A DNA stretch of 64,000 nt from a virus. Location of the stretch: positions 1 through 64,000 of IMG/VR virus record IMGVR_UViG_3300019360_000002. The stretch is one strand, 5' to 3'. Position numbers and translations under genes: made by a program. A model generated the notes under the pieces. It was given only the letters and a program-made list of their open reading frames with translations, had not been told where the DNA came from and did not search any database. Of this stretch, positions 59,328-64,000 are shown one piece after another (position 1 is the stretch's first letter; each line of letters starts with the position of its first letter).

Positions 59328-61388
59328 ATGTACGACCTTGTTCCGGTTCAACCCGAAGAGCCGTACCTCTGTGCGTTCGACACCGAGACCTTCCTCATCC
59401 GGCAGGGTCTCCTAATCCCCAAGCTCGTATGTCTCAGCTACGACGACGGGAAAGCCTCTCTACTCTACGCACGTGAGGATGGTCTTGACTGGCTAGAAGA
59501 GCGTCTGCGCGATCCGAACACCGTCTTGACCACGCACAACGGCCCGTTCGACCTCGCGGTGTGTGTGGCTCGAAGGCCGCGCCTTTTGCCACTCGTGTTC
59601 GACGCCTACCAGACCGGTCGCATTCGCGACACGCGCATCAGGCAGAAGCTCATCGACATCGCGAACGGCGAGCACAAGTTTCACTTCGACCAGCGCAAGG
59701 CCGATGCCGGCGAGCCTGGCCGGCAGAAGTCCAGATACGGCCTCGACAACCTCGTGTGGCGTCACCACGGCGTGGTCTTGGATAAGGCCAACACCTTCCG
59801 CCTGCGCTTCGCCGAGCTGGACGGCGTGCCGGTCTCGGAGTACCCCGAGGCCGCCAAAGTCTACGCGATGGACGACTCCCGGTGGACGCGCCTTGTGCAC
59901 GTCTCCCAGGACAAGGCGATGGAGTACGACGCGGCTGAGACCGTGCCGTTTTTCCCCAACGAGCTACCGCAGACGTGCGCCGCCTGGGCGCTCCATCTGA
60001 TGAGCGCCTGGGGGCTGAGGACCAACAAAGAAGCCGCTTACAAGCTCCGGGACAAGTATAAGGGCCTCGTCGACGCTGCTTGGAAGAAGCTCAAGGTGTG
60101 GGGGATGGTGCGTGGCGACGGCACCAAGAACATGGCTGCCATCCGCGAGGCCATCGCTCAGTGCTACACGTCGCGCGGTGTCCAAGTCCCACTCACGGCC
60201 GGTGGGGACGGCTCGACCGACGCCGACACCCTCGCCGAGATCGTCATGCACGAAGACGAATTCGAGGCGCTGGAGAAGAGTGACTTGCCGCTTCCAGAGT
60301 GGCCGCCCGAGGCGCGCGTCACCGTGCTCGACAACGTAGGTGAGGCCGAGCACGCCTTGACCGCGTTCGTGCCCATCGTCTTGGCCGGTGTCGACTCGCC
60401 CATCAACCCGGGCTTCAACGCGCTCGTCGAGACCGGTCGAACCTCGTGCGAGAAGCCCAATCTACATAACCCGCCTCGCAAGGGCGGAGTCAGGGAGACA
60501 TTCGAAGCCAGGCCGGGCTTCGCCTATGTGGGTGCGGACTACTCGACGCTAGAGCTTCGTACGCTGGCTCAGTGCTGCTTAGAAATCGTGGGCCAGAGCG
60601 AAATGGCCGAGGCCATCAAGCGCGGTGAGGATCTGCACGCGTCCTTCGGCGCCGAACTCATGGGTTTGTCCTACGAGGAGTTCGATAGGTTGATCAAGGA
60701 CGGAGACAAGGCTGCCGAGGACATGCGCCAGCTCTCCAAACCCGCCAACTTCGGCTTCCCCGGGGGCATGGGGGGAACCGCGTTTGCGGCGTATGCACGC
60801 GGTTACGGTGTGAACATCGACACCAAGCGCGGCAAGGAGCTTCAGAAGGACTGGCTCAAGAAGTGGCCGGAGATGCCGCCTTACTTCCGCCACATCACTG
60901 CTATTACGTCGCGTGGAGAAGGGACGGTTATTCAGCTTCTATCTGAGCGCGTGCGTGGCGGACTGAGCTACACGAAAGCGGCCAACACCTACTTTCAGGG
61001 CCGCGCCGCCGACCTCGCCAAGGACGCGCTCTGCCACGTGACGCGCGAGTGCCACCTCGGGGTCAAGCCCGACGGCACACCGAGCCCATTGGCTGGCTGT
61101 CGTCCGGTAATCTTCCTTCATGACGAGATCATCCTGGAGGCCCCGTACGACAAGGCGCGGCCCGAACTCGCCTCCGGCGCTGCCAAGCGCTTGAAGGAAG
61201 TCATGGAGGAACGCGGCAACTACTGGTGCCCAGATGTGCCCATCGAGGCTGGCGCCGTCATGATGAAAAATTGGTGGAAGGGAACCAAAGCGGTGTACGA
61301 CGACAAGGGCAACATGTTGCCGTCGCGTCCTGAGAAGGTAAAAGGATCAGACGGCAAGGAGAAAACCAAGTGGGTTGCCGTCAATTAG
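59328..61388 (+). CDS. polA: Family A DNA polymerase with 3'-5' exonuclease
   Basis: 686 aa. Exo I AFDTETFLI, Exo II THNGPFD, Exo III YAMDDSRW: proofreading looks intact. Polymerase motif A ADYSTLELRTLA, motif B RQLSKPANFGFPGGMG, motif C FLHDEIILEAP. No 5'-3' exonuclease domain, as usual in phage enzymes. CTGGAGGGC before ATG. Confidence 0.93.
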   Translation: MYDLVPVQPEEPYLCAFDTETFLIRQGLLIPKLVCLSYDDGKASLLYAREDGLDWLEERLRDPNTVLTTHNGPFDLAVCVARRPRLLPLVFDAYQTGRIRDTRIRQKLIDIANGEHKFHFDQRKADAGEPGRQKSRYGLDNLVWRHHGVVLDKANTFRLRFAELDGVPVSEYPEAAKVYAMDDSRWTRLVHVSQDKAMEYDAAETVPFFPNELPQTCAAWALHLMSAWGLRTNKEAAYKLRDKYKGLVDAAWKKLKVWGMVRGDGTKNMAAIREAIAQCYTSRGVQVPLTAGGDGSTDADTLAEIVMHEDEFEALEKSDLPLPEWPPEARVTVLDNVGEAEHALTAFVPIVLAGVDSPINPGFNALVETGRTSCEKPNLHNPPRKGGVRETFEARPGFAYVGADYSTLELRTLAQCCLEIVGQSEMAEAIKRGEDLHASFGAELMGLSYEEFDRLIKDGDKAAEDMRQLSKPANFGFPGGMGGTAFAAYARGYGVNIDTKRGKELQKDWLKKWPEMPPYFRHITAITSRGEGTVIQLLSERVRGGLSYTKAANTYFQGRAADLAKDALCHVTRECHLGVKPDGTPSPLAGCRPVIFLHDEIILEAPYDKARPELASGAAKRLKEVMEERGNYWCPDVPIEAGAVMMKNWWKGTKAVYDDKGNMLPSRPEKVKGSDGKEKTKWVAVN

Positions 61389-61473
61389 GCACGTTATTGC
61401 GATTCGCACATCAAGTTGTTCCGGTGCTGAATTAGCGGCCCGTTACAGAGTCAGCCGCGCCGTAATCAGTAGC

Positions 61474-61490
61474 GTTTTACTTCGTAAAAC
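61474..61490. terminator. Convergent terminator hairpin
   Basis: GTTTTAC-TTC-GTAAAAC lies between the convergent polymerase and resolvase genes and has T/A-rich arms usable from either strand. Confidence 0.5.
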
Positions 61491-61505
61491 CTGGAAGCAC
61501 GTGCC

Positions 61506-62054
61506 TTAGTTCACGTGCTTGTCGGACAGCCGATCCATCGACCGCTCCGGGCTTGCGCTTCGCAATTTATGACGGTGCAGGTACCATAGCCCGATGCCGA
61601 TGGCGTCGAAGATGTTCTCGTTCTGCTTGGCGCTCTGCACCAGCATCACGTTGTCCATCTCCCTCGGCTTCAGATCCGCCAGGCAGCGGTTCTTGGTCAC
61701 GATCTTCTTGACCTGGCCCTTCCACTCGGCGGGCAGGATGAACAGCTTTTCCTTCACCGGAGCCAAGGAGGCGTAGCGCTCCATGATGGCCCCGGCCACC
61801 GCCGCCACCGCGATGAGGTCGTTCGGGTCGCCTTTGGACTTGTCGACGCCGTACACCTGCGGTAGTTCTATGACCACGGCCGCGTACTCGTAGCCGCCTA
61901 TGAACGCCGCGCAAGAAACATCGACCACCGACTGGGCCAAGTTCTTCTCGGTGTTCTTGACGAGATGGGCGCGACGCAGGTAGTAGCGGTTCTGGTGGTG
62001 GTCCCACACCGCTACCCCCGTGAACCGCACGCCCGGGTCGATGGTGACGATCAC
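61506..62054 (-). CDS. RuvC-like Holliday junction resolvase
   Basis: 182 aa. RNase H fold with VTIDPGVRFTGVAVW (first Asp), AAVVIELPQVYG (Glu) and NENIFDAIGIGLWYL (C-terminal Asp helix). Same fold as RuvC and phage resolvases; resolves branched DNA before packaging. Overlaps the upstream gene by 4 bases. Confidence 0.82.
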   Translation of the reverse strand: MIVTIDPGVRFTGVAVWDHHQNRYYLRRAHLVKNTEKNLAQSVVDVSCAAFIGGYEYAAVVIELPQVYGVDKSKGDPNDLIAVAAVAGAIMERYASLAPVKEKLFILPAEWKGQVKKIVTKNRCLADLKPREMDNVMLVQSAKQNENIFDAIGIGLWYLHRHKLRSASPERSMDRLSDKHVN

Positions 62055-62281
62055 TTGACCGGCCTCCGCACGAGCACCGTGCGTTCAGTGGTGCGTGTGC
62101 GACCCTCTGTAAGTTCGATGACCTCTTGGGCGTAACCGGCGCGCTTGTAGCTGGCAGCCGATTCTTGAAGGTATTTTGCAATAACCTCCATTTTCTTCTC
62201 GTCTTTGATTACAAGATCCCCCTCTTGCGTATCTCCGGGGGCGATGAAGCGGTACTCGACTACGCCGTGAAGTTTCAGCAT
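62051..62281 (-). CDS. Hypothetical protein, 76 aa
   Basis: Begins MLKLHGVVEYRFIAPGD; alpha/beta, charged. Between the repressor and the resolvase in one operon. Unrecognised. Confidence 0.72.
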   Translation of the reverse strand: MLKLHGVVEYRFIAPGDTQEGDLVIKDEKKMEVIAKYLQESAASYKRAGYAQEVIELTEGRTRTTERTVLVRRPVK

Positions 62282-62282
62282 G

Positions 62283-62513
62283 TCACGCCGCCGTCTTCCA
62301 CGGCTTGATCTTCTTCTTCACCACCTTCCAGTCCGGCCACGACTGAAGGGAAACCTTGCCGTCGGTCCATACCTCGATCACCGCCGCCAGGTGCAGGCTC
62401 GGGGTGCAGCTCTTGGCCACGAGCATGTGAACGTACGCCTTGGTCTTGCCGAGAGCCTTGGCGGCGGTCTCGGCGTCGATCTCGTTTTCTTTGAGGAAAC
62501 CCTCGAAGTCCAT
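62283..62513 (-). CDS. Small HTH regulator, Cro/YdaS-like
   Basis: 76 aa. DAETAAKALGKTKAYVHMLV is a helix-turn-helix, and LHLAAVIEVWTDGKVSLQSW follows the YdaS/Cro pattern. Start is leaderless. Its own promoter has an operator copy between -35 and -10, as expected of an autorepressor, and four other promoters carry the same palindrome. Candidate lysogeny or early-gene repressor. Confidence 0.8.
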   Translation of the reverse strand: MDFEGFLKENEIDAETAAKALGKTKAYVHMLVAKSCTPSLHLAAVIEVWTDGKVSLQSWPDWKVVKKKIKPWKTAA

Positions 62514-62519
62514 GCTTAT

Positions 62520-62548
62520 GAGGTAAACAATTTTTTGTTGCTTGTCAA
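62520..62548 (-). promoter_or_regulatory. Autoregulated leaderless promoter
   Basis: Minus strand: TTGACA (62548-62543), 17-base spacer holding AACAATTTTTTGTT (62526-62539), TACCTC (62525-62520), six bases, ATG 62513. Confidence 0.75.
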
Positions 62549-62705
62549 ATAAGTCGAACCCCGAAAAAGGCGACCCCCGCGCCTTGGATCAGAAGGCCGG
62601 GGGTCTTGAGCGCGATGGCCGGGTTAGGCGTGTGGAGGACGACTTCCGGGAGGCGCTAGGAAAAGAGTAGCAAGTGCCCAGGGTTTGGTCAATGCGAAAG
62701 CGGAC

Positions 62706-62735
62706 TTGCGAAGCACAAGTGGAAGCCTTTAGACT
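62706..62735 (+). promoter_or_regulatory. Possible promoter
   Basis: TTGCGA (part of a TTGCG-type palindrome, 62706-62718), 18-base spacer, TAGACT 62730-62735. The 240-base gap around it holds otherwise only the divergent repressor promoter. Confidence 0.4.
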
Positions 62736-62752
62736 ACGAGCCGGAGGGACCC

Positions 62753-62962
62753 ATGCCTGCCAAGCAAACCTACTTGATACGTCGCCTCGCAGACGGGACG
62801 CAGCGGACGGTGCAAGCCTTCTCTGGGCGCGGCGCGATGCAGGTGTTCGTCGCCGGGTACGGACCTCCGGTCGGCGAGGACTTCGCCGTCAAGGTTCGTG
62901 GCGAAGACGGGTGGGAGCACTTCCGCGTCACGTCTGGCGGCATCCGCAAGCTTGCCGGTTAA
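62753..62962 (+). CDS. Hypothetical protein, 69 aa
   Basis: ATG after CCGGAGGGACCC. Short beta-rich domain (TYLIRRLADGTQRTVQAF, GEDFAVKVRGEDGW). Unrecognised. Confidence 0.7.
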   Translation: MPAKQTYLIRRLADGTQRTVQAFSGRGAMQVFVAGYGPPVGEDFAVKVRGEDGWEHFRVTSGGIRKLAG

Positions 62963-62974
62963 CCAGGAGCAATC

Positions 62975-63244
62975 ATGTCCGAAGATAACTTCGAGATCAT
63001 CAAGGAGTTCCGGTCGGTGGATGGCGTGGTTGCGACTATCACAGCGCGTCTGCGAAATGGGAGAAGGAATTATACTTACTCCCTGAAGAAAGAGTTCGAC
63101 AAGGAGGGCGGCGTCGCCCAGACACCGTGGCTCCAGAAGCAACACCTCAAGGCGGCAAGGGCGCTGCTCGATCAGGTCGAGGAGTTCATTCAGCAGGCCG
63201 AGGATGTTGACCGCGCCGCCTACCGAGACCGCTTGGCAAAGTAG
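62975..63244 (+). CDS. Hypothetical protein, 89 aa
   Basis: AGGAGCA before ATG. Beta N-terminus and a long C-terminal helix (LKAARALLDQVEEFIQQAED). Unrecognised. Confidence 0.72.
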   Translation: MSEDNFEIIKEFRSVDGVVATITARLRNGRRNYTYSLKKEFDKEGGVAQTPWLQKQHLKAARALLDQVEEFIQQAEDVDRAAYRDRLAK

Positions 63245-63261
63245 ACCGAGCGCCTTATGAT
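63233..63261 (+). promoter_or_regulatory. Leaderless promoter
   Basis: TTGGCA 63233-63238, 17-base spacer, TATGAT 63256-63261, ATG 63270 after eight bases. Confidence 0.65.
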
Positions 63262-63653
63262 AGGGCCTCATGTGGTGGCTGCTGCTCGTGCTGGTTACCG
63301 TCTTGGCCCCGTGGGTGCTGTTTGCGTGCACCCTCCGGCCGACGGTGGGCGAGTGGCAGCTCTGTGACAGGGCTGAGGCCCAATGCCGTAGCGTAGACCC
63401 TGAGCTGGAACGGGAACGGCTCTTCCGGCCGCCCGACACCTGGGACCATACCGGGCCGGGGCGAGCCCGGCGAAAGCGAGGCGGCGCCGGCAGACCGAGG
63501 TGGAAACAGGGCGAAAGCTCCCACCACGTCTGTCGGGCCGCCTCGTCTGCTTTTCGGGACCCAGTTGCCGTTGTCGTCGACGTTGGCAATGAGCCAGCAC
63601 GCCGCCGCAATCAGAGGCAGGGTAACCCCCGCAATTACCAGTACAGTCCACAT
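63255..63653 (-). CDS. Alternative minus-strand membrane protein, 132 aa
   Basis: Starts MWTVLVIAGVTLPLIAAACW, a good membrane span, with TATACT 9 bases upstream. Opposes the plus frame over most of its length; only one is likely coding across the middle, or both N-terminal parts are real and converge. Confidence 0.3.
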   Translation of the reverse strand: MWTVLVIAGVTLPLIAAACWLIANVDDNGNWVPKSRRGGPTDVVGAFALFPPRSAGAASLSPGSPRPGMVPGVGRPEEPFPFQLRVYATALGLSPVTELPLAHRRPEGARKQHPRGQDGNQHEQQPPHEALS

Positions 63654-63764
63654 GGGACGCGCAGTATAATCAGGCCATGGCCACGGAGAAGCGAAAAGTG
63701 CTCGACGCTCAAGGCCGCTCCATTGGTGCCGAGTGGCAGCTCGACACCGCGCACGGCACCGTGA
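63270..63764 (+). CDS. Possible small membrane protein
   Basis: Starts MWWLLLVLVTVLAPWVLFAC right after a good promoter. The first 60 residues look real (VGEWQLCDRAEAQCRSVDPE); the remainder becomes Arg/Pro-rich and overlaps the next gene, so the 3' end may be frameshifted or mis-set. Confidence 0.4.
   Translation: MWWLLLVLVTVLAPWVLFACTLRPTVGEWQLCDRAEAQCRSVDPELERERLFRPPDTWDHTGPGRARRKRGGAGRPRWKQGESSHHVCRAASSAFRDPVAVVVDVGNEPARRRNQRQGNPRNYQYSPHGTRSIIRPWPRRSEKCSTLKAAPLVPSGSSTPRTAP
63648..63670 (+). promoter_or_regulatory. -10 box of a leaderless promoter
   Basis: TATAAT 63665-63670 is consensus and six bases precede ATG 63677; the -35 is poor (AGTACA near 63641). The complement (ATTATACT) may serve the minus-strand frame. 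Confidence 0.5.
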
Positions 63765-64000
63765 TGGTGTTCCAGCCCGAGGGCTACTCCAGCTCGGATG
63801 GATCGGTCCTCTACGTTCATGGCTACTTCGACACCGTGCTCACGGCCTGGAAGAAGCACCGGCTGCCCGAGCAGTTCTACGTGAGTGGGGTCAAGGCCCT
63901 GTTCATCGCCCCCGAGGCACCCAAGTCGAGCGGGGACTCGGTGAAGTGGGCTAGTCTATCGTCACTCCTCGACACGGTGGCGATGATGACAGGTGTCCGC
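63677..64000 (+). CDS. Protein of possible alpha/beta-hydrolase fold, runs off window
   Basis: 108 codons visible from ATG to the edge. VMVFQPEGYSSSDGSVLYVH and LFIAPEAPKSSGDSVKWASL resemble the first strands of an alpha/beta hydrolase or an esterase-like lysin; the catalytic Ser would lie outside the window. Leaderless start. Confidence 0.6.
   Translation, partial: MATEKRKVLDAQGRSIGAEWQLDTAHGTVMVFQPEGYSSSDGSVLYVHGYFDTVLTAWKKHRLPEQFYVSGVKALFIAPEAPKSSGDSVKWASLSSLLDTVAMMTGVR

Larger units (their letters stand above)
2141..62718. repeat. Dispersed palindrome family TTGCGANTCGCAA
   Basis: About 42 copies with at most two mismatches. Perfect at 2141, 16364, 48499, 55116. One mismatch at 3391, 4834, 6490, 9030, 10770, 11400, 18179, 20758, 21603, 26457, 27868, 29082, 31187, 34051, 35394, 36895, 37983, 41147, 42884, 44544, 44738, 46371, 49521, 50723, 52349, 56688, 57548, 58695, 61397, 61553. 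Two at 2526, 7884, 14152, 24519, 32358, 38601, 59300, 62706. They lie in genes and gaps, often near gene starts or ends. None in 1-2140. Confidence 0.9.

Noticed and set aside
6490-62735. TTGCG palindromes as general -35 elements
   Set aside because: Only two copies (6490, 62706) lie at a suitable distance from a -10 box; most are inside genes.
1-64000. CRISPR array, tRNA or rRNA genes
   Set aside because: No regularly spaced long repeats and no recognisable tRNA cloverleaf or rRNA segments were seen by eye; a covariance search was not possible.

Overview
This GC-rich 64 kb window looks like most of the genome of a temperate bacterial virus (or its integrated form), not ordinary chromosome. 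Genes are packed with 4-base start/stop overlaps, GTG starts are frequent, and replication, nucleotide-metabolism, capsid-candidate, spike and homing-endonuclease genes sit together. I see no terminase, portal, tail tube, tape measure or baseplate. Instead there are two adjacent beta-rich capsid candidates and about a dozen small proteins that each end in a Gly-rich transmembrane segment and a Lys/Arg tail. The simplest reading is a tailless virus with an internal membrane; two small capsid proteins side by side recall the P23-77 type, but far larger. No packaging ATPase is seen, so it may lie outside the window. The host cannot be named.

Layout. 1-1972 (minus): small unknown genes, one frameshifted winged-helix gene, then about 960 non-coding bases rich in hairpins. 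2937-12329 (plus): an assembly-type operon with coiled-coil proteins, a transglutaminase-fold protein split by an intein at its catalytic Cys, then tail-anchored membrane proteins. 12477-14045: an extremely Arg-rich protein with a membrane segment and acidic tail. 14244-17095: candidate major capsid gene split by a group I intron with a LAGLIDADG endonuclease, a free-standing HNH gene, and the second capsid candidate. 17106-20312: seven more membrane proteins, most beginning MSY. 20834-27858: three spike proteins sharing an N-terminal double domain. 27873-43901: many small genes, including a glycosyltransferase-like protein, dCTP deaminase, two HNH endonucleases, a third capsid-like paralogue, a tyrosine recombinase and a DUF2829/Tad2-type anti-defence protein. 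43898-51068 (minus): a membrane protein, adenine methyltransferase, ThyX, Nudix, deoxyribosyltransferase-like protein, thymidylate kinase, and a TSCPD protein. 51069-51724: AT-rich nested dyads, a likely origin. 51725-61388 (plus): primase-helicase, RecB/Cas4-like nuclease, SF2 helicase, a probable ssDNA-binding protein and family A DNA polymerase. 61506-62513 (minus): RuvC-like resolvase and a small HTH repressor; then a few plus-strand genes to the right edge.

Regulation. Promoters resemble TTGACA-17-TANNCT, and in at least seven cases the -10 ends 6-8 bases before the start codon, so those mRNAs should be leaderless. Five promoters carry the same AT-rich palindrome (AACAAATTTTTGTT); one belongs to the HTH gene itself, which suggests an autoregulated repressor regulon. 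A second palindrome, TTGCGANTCGCAA, occurs about 42 times at roughly 1.5 kb intervals across the window and is unexplained.

Four genes look frameshifted (637-881, 29111-29288, 44934-45687, and the 8-C run at the end of the kinase near 49501). They could be sequencing errors, real decay or programmed shifts. Positions of short motifs were counted by hand and may be off by a base.
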